Assembly: GCA_021399435.1 (NCBI GenBank) | Contig: JAJTUP010000038.1 | Span: 496,001 to 560,000 of the forward strand | Direction of reading: 5' to 3' | DNA from: Diaporthe sp. PMI_573 | Taxonomy: Eukaryota; Ascomycota; Sordariomycetes; Diaporthales; Diaporthaceae | DNA length: 64,000 nt | In this document: positions 48,780-59,389 of the stretch, in pieces | Position numbering within the stretch: position 1 is the stretch's first letter | Layout: every line of letters begins with the position of its first letter | Made by a program: the position numbers and the translations under genes | The notes under the pieces: generated by a model | Databases searched by the model: none | Told to the model about the DNA's origin: nothing | The model's input: only the letters and a program-made list of their open reading frames with translations

Positions 48780-50603
48780 AAGTCCGGCCGATACCGAACC
48801 AGCCCGGGCGAGATCAGGAAGCTACAGCGGCAGCAGTCTGGAAGGCTCACGCAGCGATGGCACTAGGACGTATGATGAACTCAGCAACGGCCGAGACACA
48901 CAAAGGTCCCCAAGGAGGGCAGAAGCGGGCGCATTTCAGGGAGTTGAAAGGGGCGCATCTGTTGTCGACGACATCCTGCCGCCGCCACATACACAAGCAA
49001 TGGCGCAGACTTCTTGCATCGTCACTACCATATCATACCATCGCGGACGGCGTTTTCAAAGGCCGCGAATTTGCGGTGTATATATCTGTTTTTTATCTGG
49101 GGGATTCCAAAATCAGGGGGGTTCGAAAACTAGTATCAATTTCTACAACACTACTGGCCAACAAGAAGCGTGGGCTCTGGACGAAAAGGGCGGCCAAAAA
49201 GAGAAAGAAAAAAGGGAGGGGAAGTGAGAGACTGGATGGAGGTAGGATTGGTTCTGTCAGGACGCAAGGTGTCAGGTATCCTTCTCAAGATAACAATCCC
49301 GTTGGCGACAGGGGAAACAACAGTGCAGGACGTAGGAGCGTCCGTCCACCCATCTCACGCCCTTTAGTGTTTGCTATGACTCTGGACAGAGATCGTCAGC
49401 TGTTAATTTAAAAAAAAAAACCCGTGCAAGCAAGCGGTTTTTTTCGCATGAAATACCAAATAATCCATCGAAAAAGAGTCTGGGCCTCGATGATAATGAT
49501 AAGCCCCCGGGTGCCAGCCTCCCTCGACCTTCCCGATCGGGGAATTACTGCGGGAATACGAAGGAACCCATGCCGTCATGCTACCTACACCGGTCGGCCG
49601 GACTAACGCGCGCCTGATGGGCCGTCCACGGGCGAGCAAGCCCCCAAGTCAGGTATGGATTTTCGCTGCAAGGCAGGTCGTTCTCGGGGTATTTTCTTTC
49701 GGTTCTGTTAGGCGGTCCACTCGGATCAAAGATGATTACTGCGGGCGTATGCCGCATGCTGTCTGTCTTATCACTCACATGCTTTTTTTTTTTTTTTACC
49801 CGGACTGGAAATGAGCCGTGAAACCCCCATTCCCGGGTCGGAGCCGAAGGCAAAGGAGGAGGAAGAAGCAAGCAAGGCCTAGTGGGTGGCGCCGTCAAAC
49901 ATGCGATTCTACTGTTTTCGATGGTGTTTGTTTTTGCTTTTGCGATCTCTTTTCTCTTTCCTTTAGCTAGCATGTGGGGAGGGGGGGTTGGCTTAATTTG
50001 TCGTCAAGTTATTCGTATCTGTACTGTGATGTCTCTTATCTTTTCCTCGGAGGGCTTCCCGTAGCGTGTTGGCTGTTCTCGGGAGTGCGCCGGTCGCGAT
50101 ATCCCTGGTTTTCCTGCTCGCATTGGCTACTGTGTACAATTATAATGGCTGCTGGCCTCTTATATTCGTCTTGGGATATTGTCGGTGTTTATTACACAGT
50201 ACGATGTTGATGCCCATCTCAATGCCCGGCACCAGGCGCTGGGGAAGACGATATGCCAGACGAATGAAGCCGCTCTGGCGGCCGTTGCGATTTATCCCGT
50301 GTATCATTCGGCCTGGGGGTATTCTATCTTTTGCATTACGCAGCATGGACTGTGTGTTCTATGTACATCAAGGTTGGTAATACATGTATATAACACGGGA
50401 GGGGGCTCCCCTCAAACAAAAGAGAAAGGTTAAGAGTCCTCCGACCGCGCGACATCTATATCTATCCATACACGCTCATTGCAGTGCCCACTCCACGACG
50501 GAATCATCCAAGATCAACAGATCGGCCCCGATCCGCCGCCTGAAACAAGCAACAACCCCTTCCCATCACGCAGGACACACAAACCGATCCCCCGCACACC
50601 CGC
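48780..50603. other. Intergenic region between convergent nmrA and erg2
   Basis: About 1.8 kb of 3' flanks with poly-A (49,411-49,420) and poly-T (49,784-49,797) runs. No gene recognised; the frames here are short and low-complexity. Confidence 0.5.
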
Positions 50604-51346
50604 TCAGATCTTGCCCAGCGCCAGGTTCGCAACCATCTGCTTGCCAGTAACCCAGGTGGTGCGCCACAGGGTAGGGAAGTCGAGGGTGCTGCTGAGCCCG
50701 TCCGCGAAGCCGAAGAAGAGCATGGGCGGGATCCAGCCGCGGGCGTACTCGAGGGCGAAGCAGCCCGTGTCGGGCATCTTGTACTGCTTGACCGACCCGC
50801 GCGTCAGGTGGTGCACGCTGCCCTGGGGGTAGACCTCTGGCTCGTAGGAGCCGGGCGTGTAGGCGAGCTGGGTGCCGAAGAGGATGTGGAAGTAGTCGTC
50901 GGCCGTGTGGCGGCCCGAGTGGCCCTCTGTGCCGATTGGGGTGCCAAAGATTATTAGGTACTCTGTCACGCCTGGGTTTGCGATTGTTAGTTTGTTTATT
51001 TGTTTATTTGTGGGGTAGGGAGATACATGGGTAAGCAGGCAAGATGGTGAAACATACTGGCGTGGATGATGTACATGGCTCCCATCGCGCCGCCGGCGTT
51101 GTTGAAGATCCACTCCTCGTCCAGGCTGACGTGGTTGGCGAGGGCTGGGTTGCCATGCAGCTCGGAGACGATGTAGGAGGTGACGCTGCGGGTGTCATTG
51201 CCGTGGGCGGCGATTGCGCGCTTGGAGAGGTCGTGCAGGTGGTCCTTGTCAAAGATGTAGAAGGACTCGAGACGCTGCTCCATCAGGTAGACGACGGGGC
51301 TCAGCAGGCCGACGAGCGCGGCGAGGAGGAACAGGAGACGCGCCAT
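50604..51346 (-). CDS. erg2: Sterol C8-C7 isomerase Erg2
   Basis: Two exons (complement of 51346-51058 and 50971-50604; 86-nt intron) encode 218 residues, against about 222 in yeast. Erg2 moves the C8 double bond of fecosterol to C7 to make episterol in ergosterol biosynthesis. It is the fungal relative of the mammalian sigma-1 receptor and a target of morpholine fungicides. An N-terminal membrane helix (LLFLLAALVGLLSPVVYLM) anchors it in the ER. Then come LHDLSKRAIAAHG, LDEEWIFNNAGGAMGAMYI, EYLIIFGTPIGTEGHSGRH with the conserved HTADDYFHIL, a cupin-like barrel with YPQGSVHHLTRGSVKQYKMP, and a C-terminal amphipathic region ending PTLWRTTWVTGKQM. It is divergent from csl4. Confidence 0.95.
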
Positions 51347-51982
51347 GGCTTGTCTTCTTTCTGTGTTGGTCGTCTAGTGTCCGACTCGTCTCTGCTGAGG
51401 TCGTGTACGGCAGAGGATGAAGAGAGGAGGTTGGTTTCGTGGGAATATACCTCTTGCGACAGATTACATGTTATATGAACCGGCACGCGTTGTTGATGTT
51501 CTGCGCCCGCAAAAAAGTGAGCCCAGCGGATGGCCCGGCCCCGGATAGCTTGCACCCGGATCGAATCATCTTTCCCGCTTGCCCCCGGTCTGTCAATTGA
51601 TCAATTGGATGGGGAATGACGGTCAGCCAAGGACCCCTGGGAAGAATCTTTTCTCCCGCTGGCCAGCAGCGTCCGGCTCAGCTGGAGCGCAGGGGTCCAG
51701 GGGTCCTTGCCCAGCGGGGCGGGAGGGACTGCAGGAACATGCCGCTAAACTTTCTGGCTTGACTTTTCGCCTTGCAGATCGACCGTCGCATCGAATCTCG
51801 TCCGCTGTGGCCGGCAACGTCACTGAAGAGCTCGAGAGCTTAGCTGCCCCGCCGGATTTTGACGACGACAACATCAACGACCACCACAGACTCCAAAACC
51901 TACCCACGCCCCCTGCAAACTAGTTAACAACACATTTTCAATAGTTGTTCTCACATCGCGAGAAAAGACTGCCACAACAGCC
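51347..51982. promoter_or_regulatory. Divergent promoter between erg2 and csl4
   Basis: A compact 636-bp spacer between two start codons. A 114-codon frame at 51579-51923 runs toward csl4 but has no recognisable motif and is probably leader sequence. Confidence 0.6.
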
Positions 51983-52796
51983 ATGGCCACAACAACGCTC
52001 GCAATCCCGGGCCAACTCCTCGGCCCAGCCTCAAAGTACAAGCCCGGCCCAGGCGTGCACCTCTACGAATCGAACCTATACAGCTCCCTCCTCGGCGGCA
52101 TCACAATCACCCAGCCCGCCTCCCAGTCCTCCTTCTCATCATCCTCCTCCTCCACCCAGGGGCCCCCGAAGCGCATCTCGAGAATCACCCAGAACCTGCC
52201 GTCGCGGGCGGGAGCGGGAGCAGGAGCAGGGAAGTCGTCGGAGCTGCCCACGATATCGGTGTCGCGCGGGACCGCTGGGGCAGCAGCAGGAGCAGGAGCC
52301 GGGCCCCAGCAGAAGCAGCGCGAGGTCCTCCCGCAGGTGGGCAACACGGTCCTGTGCCGCGTGACGCGCATCACGCCGCGCCAGGCCGTCGTCGCCATCC
52401 TGGTCTGCGGCGACACCGTCCTCGGCGCGGAGTGGCAGGGCGTCATCCGCGTGCAGGACGTGCGCGCCACCGAGAAGGACCGCGTCAAGGTCTACGAGAG
52501 CTTCAGGCCTGGTGATATTGTGCGGGCGTCGGTGGTGAGTCCCCCGTGGATTTCTCAAAAGTCCTGTTGGTGCGCGCGGTGCTTTGAGCGTGAGTATGTA
52601 TGTATGCTGATGAGACGTGTTGTAGATATCCCTCGGTGATCAGTCAAACTATTACCTCTCCACGGCGAGCAACGAGCTCGGCGTCATCATGGCTGTCAGC
52701 GAGGCCGGCAATGCCATGTACCCCGTCACGTGGAAGGAGTACAAGGACCCTGAGACGGGCCTGAGCGAGAGCCGCAAGGTCGCGAAGCCATTCTAA
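51983..52796 (+). CDS. csl4: RNA exosome cap subunit Csl4
   Basis: Two exons (51983-52534, 52626-52796) encode 240 residues. Csl4 caps the nine-subunit exosome core with Rrp4 and Rrp40 and helps thread RNA into it. The N-terminal domain starts IPGQLLGPASKYKPGPGVH and YESNLYSSLLG. The S1 RNA-binding domain has VGNTVLCRVTRITPRQAVVAI, then GVIRVQDVRATEKDRVKVYESFRPGDIVRASV, and exon 2 closes with ISLGDQSNYYLSTA, NELGVIMA and a zinc-ribbon-like tail without cysteines (MYPVTWKEYKDP). The linker between the domains is Ser- and Gly/Ala-rich and longer than in yeast (for example AGAAAGAGAG), and its GC-rich repeat could vary in length. The gene is intact. Confidence 0.93.
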
Positions 52797-53520
52797 GCAA
52801 GTCGCCGTCACTCTTGGAATAGAGGATTACTCCTTGGGCAAGCCATTGGCCGGCCTCTTATCAGATGAGAAGCGCCCTCAGCGTTAAACTGATCGGTCTG
52901 TCGCCGTCTCATGCGACAGCCAGCCCGAAATGTCCGACTCAAGAGTTTCATGCTCTGGATGGCCCTGAATAGCAAGCAGGGCAATATGCGGTCATGAGAC
53001 CTCATTGCGCGAGGATTTCGGGCTTAAATTCTGCCTCAATATCCTCGGCTTGCGGTGCCAATGCGAGAACTTTTGGCAGCGCCCCTTCCAAATGCGGCGA
53101 GCCTTCGGTCAACTCAACTTCGAGGCAGGGATAAGACAGGAAACGAAGGCTGTGTGCCTGATTTGCTCATAGTGGCTGAGATAATGGGTTCCTATGCCTC
53201 ATTAGTGGCAGGTCACTGAGCATTTCTGAGCGCCTCGAGTCAACCTTGTTGATAGAATGGACTATGCACTGCAAGTGGCAGACAGAATGTGGACACGGTT
53301 CATCCTCACCGAGTCCCTAGATTATGAGCCAAATAGATACCCTGAACATGCAGACTGTGGACGTTGTTGTATGTTCTAGAACATGAAAAACTTTTGATTC
53401 TAGTGTCTAGCATTTCTACCTCCAGTCTATGGTCGGTCTATCTATCTTCTGTCTATCCGTGTCTTCATCACAATCGTCACATCGTCATCGTCATCGCCGC
53501 CCCGCCCCCCCCAAATTTCT
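52797..53520. other. Intergenic region between csl4 and the DPBB gene
   Basis: About 720 bp between convergent genes. Nothing recognisable in it. Confidence 0.5.
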
Positions 53521-53970
53521 TCACACCACATCCCAAGTCACAGTAATAACCCCAGTGCTCAACGAGCCACACTGCTTGAACACGGCGGGGGAGACGTCAA
53601 TGTCCGCGTTGCCGCACGACATGCACTTGTCCCGGATGGCCGCCTTGATGGTCTTGCCGTTGCACTTGATGCTCGCCGACTTGGAGCACATCGGCGACGC
53701 GTTGGGGTTCGCGTACGTCCCGTACATGCCCTTGGAGATGGCCACAACGAGGTCGGTTTCTGTGTTGGTCTTGCCGCAGGACCCCTGGCCCGGCGTGTAG
53801 TACGTCATCTTGCCGGTCTGTAGTTTCCGCTCTACTATGCCGGCGGCCGGGCTTGTGGAGTTGTACTGGGCCTCAATGTCGTATGAGAGGGTCTGGGGCT
53901 GGTGCTCCAGGGGGGCGGCGGCTGTGAGGGCCGTGAGGAGGGTGAAGAAGATGGTGGTGGTGAACTTCAT
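53521..53970 (-). CDS. Small secreted double-psi beta-barrel (RlpA/expansin-like) protein
   Basis: A single exon of 149 residues. The start at 53970 is chosen because it begins a clear signal peptide (MKFTTTIFFTLLTALTAAA); the open frame extends upstream but is not protein-like. After a short propeptide-like stretch the mature domain begins TGKMTYYTPGQGSCG. It continues LVVAISKGMYG, CSKSASIKCNGKTIKAAIRD, KCMSCGNADIDVSPAVFKQC and GVITVTWDVV. This is the double-psi beta-barrel fold of fungal plant-cell-wall or RlpA-like secreted proteins, with six cysteines that can form disulfides. The Asp in ADIDVSPAVF is the conserved core residue. It should be extracellular. Relatives include protease inhibitors and host-interaction proteins, but the exact role is unknown. 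Confidence 0.85.
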   Translation of the reverse strand: MKFTTTIFFTLLTALTAAAPLEHQPQTLSYDIEAQYNSTSPAAGIVERKLQTGKMTYYTPGQGSCGKTNTETDLVVAISKGMYGTYANPNASPMCSKSASIKCNGKTIKAAIRDKCMSCGNADIDVSPAVFKQCGSLSTGVITVTWDVV

Positions 53971-56375
53971 TTTGAATGTTTGTTTTGGGAAGGTTCTCTG
54001 AACACTTTTATTTTGGAAAGAATGTATATGTTCCACTTGAAGGATTGTGATTTGAAGTCTTGAGCACTTGTTTGAGGAAGTTCTGAATGAATGTTTCAAA
54101 ACTAATGGTGATTTATGGCTCTCCGGGAGTGCTATCCAAAGCCTGTTGGAGGAAGGGATTGTAGATACGAGTTCTCTCAAAGAATGACTTATCCCCTTCA
54201 CTCAAACACTCAACTCTCACCCGGAGCCCAAGGCATATTTATACCTGTAGACTCGAATCCATTCCGGCGGGCACAATCGAACTGCCGCAAACGAAAAAGT
54301 GGATCTCAATTCTATTTTCCGCAGCCAAGAGGCCTTCTACTGCACAAGTACGAATCGTTTCTTTCGAATTTTCGAATCTAGAATTCTGGTTCCGGTCATG
54401 ACAATTTCTCCGAACACCAGTGCTGTGCGCCATTTCCCCATAGGGATCGCTCCCGAGTGGTTTTCTGTTTAGAACGTTTCTAGCGTGACAGGACTCAGGG
54501 GCCGCGACGGACACCATCGCTGTAGTTCAGCCTCTAGGAATGTCTTTTCGGACCGTGCGGACGTTTCAAGCCAATGCAAGAAGTTGTTCTGGCGCTGCGC
54601 ACACAGGGTTTTAGTAACGCCGTGCCGACGGTATTTTTCGAGATGTGCTTGTTCCCCATTTGTGACTGGTGCCCGTCGGGGATCACTTCTCAACGAGGCC
54701 TTCGGTCTGTACTGCAAAGGAATAGTTGTCATCGAGATCATGTGTTGGATACGATCTTCCGACGTGCTTGTCTTACGCAATTGTGGATTCTGCGTGACTT
54801 TTCCACCTGTACCACAATTCCAGTCCTGAGGTCTGATCACACACTGAAGTACTCAAGGATCTTATGATAGACTTCAAAGGCACCACTCTGAACATTCCAA
54901 TAGAAAGCTCAGAGGGTTCAAAAATTACTTCTCATAAAATACGGTAATTCGGCGCCCCTTTGCTCCACAAGCACCTGTCTTGATTTGGAGCATTTTCTTT
55001 ACAAGTGCCGACGAAGACATTGCCAAGCCGAAATCGGTGTCTGGTTTTCTGATTCATGAAAAGTAAATCGATCCTACTAGCGGCACAACTTGAACCTTTC
55101 ACAGTAAAACATACTACTTGAGTGTTGAAAGGCCGGTGTTAGGCGATTGTCTCGGCGCTGCTAACTTCAAGTTGACCCACAACCAGTAGCCGTTCCCGGC
55201 TCACCTAAGTAAGTACCTAGGCAAGTCCGATCGCTTGCGTAAGCTGAAAACTCTGGCTTTTACTACCAATTGGTACTGACATTAGTTCCACGTAAAACAA
55301 ATCAAATCAGATTCCAATCTTCGGATCTCGGTCTAAATACAGCAAGGTTGGCCCATCGGCAGACAGATGTGCTAGGTTTAGCGGATAGTATAGTTCGAAT
55401 CGGAAACAGCAGTGGAAATGGACTCTATGTCTGCGCTTTCAATCTCAAGGGGAGGTTCGAATCTTGATCCGCTAATACGATGAAGAGCCGAGCGGCGGAT
55501 AGTATGATGAGGCAGTCGCACTGGCCTGTGGGACCGATCAAGCAATCTGTCATGGACGAAAATGGCGCAGGCAATGCTAACTTGGGACGAAATAAAGCTC
55601 AGTCCATAACAGGTTGTGTTTTCTCGCTCAGGTATGATGAGGTGACATCCAATTTGGATCCCAAGCAATGACTTGGTAGATCAGGCTCGACAACTTCTCA
55701 TTTTCAGAACATGTAGTGCCTAACTTATCTCAAAACTTAGATGCCCTTCAAGACACATTATTTTTAGGAGCCTAGGTAATATGCTTAGTAATTTATTGCT
55801 AAGGAGGTAGGCTATAGGAAAATGAAGTACAATAATAGGTCTGTGACGGTATAGAGCTTACATACTGCTAGGAATGCCCAAGCCTCGACTTGGAAGGCCT
55901 TTTGGCTGAGCGGTGGATTTTGCTAGCAGTGATTTTTAAAAACCGTCTCAAGGTCCTTTAACCTTATATCTAGGAGCGAATCCAATTTTTTTTTTTTTTT
56001 CATATCTAGATTGAGAAGACACATAACTTGCGATGGTGGGACAATTACTGAGAAATCAGCTAGGACTTGAGCTGTGAATGTGACGAAGTTTTAACGATAT
56101 CAACGTGGAAATTATAGCCACAGACTATAGAATTTGGCCTCGGTATCCTGTTCAATCTTTTCGCGTCAGAGGTACACCGTCTCTGAACACAGTTGCAAGG
56201 GAAAATCGTGACTGGGGGAGGGTGTAAGAAGACACTATTTGCTCCGTCTCGAAACTTGATTAGCGAAGGTTTCAACGCCTCAGCGCCTGCGGCAACGAAG
56301 CGCTGCTCCTGTCCACTCTTGTCGAGTCTTTTGCGTTACGCACTATTATCGCGACGTCCGGGTGCGACGGAACCT
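53971..56375. other. Gene-free, partly AT-rich region
   Basis: About 2.4 kb with no recognisable gene. The first part is the promoter of the DPBB gene. From about 55,680 to 56,060 the sequence is AT-rich with many stop codons in all frames and a 15-nt T-run at 55,986-56,000, possibly a decayed mobile element. I found no terminal repeats to prove it. Confidence 0.45.
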
Positions 56376-57336
56376 TTATCTAGTTAAATCTAATTTCATC
56401 TGCCATATGAGTTGGTCACAAAAGGACGTAGAACCCTTACGCGTCGTAGCAGAGTGATCCCGCGCGTGTTTTTTCCCGTACCCGGCACATTTTCCACAGA
56501 TGGAAGCGAAATCTATACCGATGCCCTTACAGTAAGGGCAAGGGTCGTCTTCGGGAGCTGCGACTGAGGGTGGCCGCTCTTCTTCTGTTGCCAAAAACAG
56601 AGCGTTCAGGGGGACCCGTGTGCGATTCATCTCGGCCACTTTCTGCACGACGTCTGGTGTGTCTGGGAGTCCCCATTTTGACCACCTCCTGAGTACGTCA
56701 TGCGTGCCAAAGATCGCGGCGATTGGTGTGCCGTGGACTATCTCGAAAACAGTTCGGGCGTCTTGAATGGTTCTACAAGATTAGCCAGAGAAAACCATAC
56801 AAGGTCGTTATTGACATACAAGCCACCGTGCTCAAAGGCGAACCACTCCGCCTTTCCTAGGTCTAGCTTCGCGGCGGGGATCTCCCACAGTCCGTTGGAG
56901 GCCCCTGGGCCGGGTATGTCAAGGTGATGTGAGCCGCGGTAGAACGTGACTGTAGATGCCTTGTCCCACAACAGCACGACTATAACGTTTTGACCTGCCC
57001 TTTCCCCACCAGAGCTGAACTGAAATCTGTGGCCGGGGTCACTTTGAAAATATCTACATCGTGATAAGCCGTAGTCCAGAAGCAAGGAGTCGAGAACAGA
57101 TCGCACGCGCTGATGAGGATGTAAGCCAGAGCCGGCAAGGATACCAACGACGAACGCACCTTGTTGTTTAGAATGTTGACCTCATAAAACTCCAGTCCGT
57201 CCTTGGACAAGAGGGTGAAGCCTTCCCTCTGCATCCGTAAGAATTCACCACCCACCAGGGGATCTTTCTCGCAGTAGAACCCCGAATTTCGGACCGCATC
57301 TTGTGCGCTCTCAGACGAGGTTGTGTCTAATGCCAT
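56376..57336 (-). CDS. Unknown 287-residue protein: barrel-like core plus CxxC-rich tail
   Basis: Three exons (complement of 57336-57160, 57109-56820, 56772-56376) join in one frame to 287 residues. I do not recognise the family with certainty. The core has FTLLSKDGLEFYEVNIL, SRCRYFQSDPGHRFQFSSGG, NVIVVLLWDKASTVTFYRGSHHLD and AFEHGGLTIQDARTVFEI. This resembles a cupin or phytanoyl-dioxygenase-like barrel, where a GSH..D element and a late basic residue would bind ligand. The complete iron triad is not evident. The C-terminus has CPYCKGIGIDFASICGKCAGYGKKH, two CxxC pairs ten residues apart, like the zinc repeats of DnaJ. It looks intact and is flanked by AT-rich DNA. Function unknown. Confidence 0.65.
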
Positions 57337-59389
57337 GAAGATGAAGGGGAAGCACGATGTGTTTGGCCAGCGCGTGTGGAAATACGTGCCCCAGAAAGAC
57401 TGACAGATTTGGAGCCTGAGAAGCTGAGTCCCTCACCCCTCTTTTTGCTTGGTGCAGTCTCTGTGACACCGTCCGCATTGTCGCTTTCGTGATTGCTCCC
57501 GAGGTCACATCATGATGTGCAGCAACAAGCTAGCAGTCTTTTGTGTCCAGATCGGTATCTGGCCGACGGTTGTCGGGGTACCTTTCCCTACTTGCCGCTC
57601 AGCAATCACGCAGTCGTGAATACTGTATCCTGTGGCTAAGTGCGCAGTGCTGCCGCTGAGCGGTGGGTGCCTTGATGTATGCTGGGACAATCTCCGCCTT
57701 GCATCGCCCCTCCGGCCAACCATAGCCCGCTGTCGCCTGCTGCCTAGACTTCTGGCGCTCAACTTGGTCCATGCTGCTACACCGAGGTTGTATCCACGGA
57801 CCGGTCAGATCCTGGAAAAGCCCTGGTTTGTGTTGTGGGACAAATGCCCTGTTGGTTCAGAAGGGGGACCGGAAATGCGTGTGATTGATCCCCATCGGCC
57901 GATCATTTAATGTACAACCTGCCTAAAACAACCCTCCAAGACCAGCAGAACCTCGGTGAGCCTTCAAGCGTTCAGGTATTAATTGAGTTGAACTCTGAGG
58001 GGCTCCATGTGTGTAAATTCTGGAGGCGTTGCCGTAAGCAAGTCTGATGGCTTCCCTATAGTAGATTGGATGAATCTTGTTGGAGCTGCAGCCGAGGGCA
58101 ACCCTTTCTGGCCCATCGCGGACAGATAAATTCCATCGCGGTGTGACACGAATTATATTCGGCTAGCTAAGAAATCGAGAGGGGATAGGCCGAATTGCTT
58201 GGAGGACCGGCTGTTCATACTCAAGGAAGGGGAGCTGAGGGGTGCGAAGGGATCAGGCAACACTGCATGGGTACTTTGTGCCTGCATATGTAGCATGTGA
58301 AGCTGGTCGTGGCAGGCAGTCAGAGATAGATTCCTTGCTGAAGACAAACAACTAGGAACCAATAAAACTCGACTGAGTAGCGTTCGATAGTAGTTACTTT
58401 ACGTGGTACGTGATCAAATGCTGCTTGGTACTGTTCCGAAGAAGACATCTGATCAACATAAGCGCTCTGACACGGGCACTTCATAGGAACCAAGAGGCCA
58501 GCTGTGCCCAGGTGTCAATGACTTGGAATGGAATTCACTTCCGCAGGACAGACGGTGTTAGTGTCGTGCAAAAGGTATTTGGAGAAGGCAGCTATCATCG
58601 ATCAGCCAATAATTAGCAGTTATGTTAGCGCTGTCGATGTACGTGTTGGTTGATGTTGGGCAGCTGAGGCAGCACATGAAACTAAAATGCCACACCCACC
58701 CCAATCTGCAGCTTCAAGGGGCTCCTGAGGGGAAAGTATGATAAGGAGAAAACGAGGAAGCAAAAGTGACAAGGGAAAGACGGCGCAGAGGGGCTATATA
58801 CAGCCATGCACTGGTCCATACTAACTATCCCCAAAGACATTCGATGTTTTTGCTCTCCCTGCCACCTTCACCACATCCCAGGATTTCCTGTATTCAACCA
58901 TGATCTAGGCCTAAGGTTCTTCTTCGAGTACCACTACCAAATATTCCTGCAAGTTATCCGTACTTTTACTCAAGATGTCTGGGCACAATTCACCGGTCAA
59001 TGAGAGCGCTGCCCGTGCTAAGGCGAGGAAGTTGATCGTGTTAAATTGTATGCCAATAGTGCTTATATTCAGACTATTCTAGCTCCGTGTAAGTGGGCGA
59101 GAGGCCCCCTATATATATTCGAGTTATAGGGATAAAGATATTCCCTATTATTAATACATTAATAATACACTTAGTCTAGAATATTCCAACAGATCGAAGT
59201 CATCTCTGAAGAAAATTTTCATGTAGATGAAAAGGATTGGGAAGAGCTAGGAGCAAGCAACCCAGACTTAGGACACGACTGCAGTCCACATTTTCCAGGT
59301 TGAGAGGGATTGTTGGGCACTCTGTAAAGACGTAAGTGTTCATGTTCGATGTTTACGGCCACGGTTCTAGTTGATAAAGATATATTCGT
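57337..59389. other. Two-kilobase gap before the ATPase gene
   Basis: No gene recognised. Around 59,090-59,200 the sequence turns AT-rich (atatatattcgag, attaataatac). A frame ending VLVDKDIFV just before 59,390 could be the frameshifted start of the ATPase gene, but this is weak. Confidence 0.45.

Noticed and set aside
55380..55480. Two ttcgaatc words resembling the B box of a tRNA gene
   Set aside because: No matching A box or acceptor stem at the right distance could be formed.
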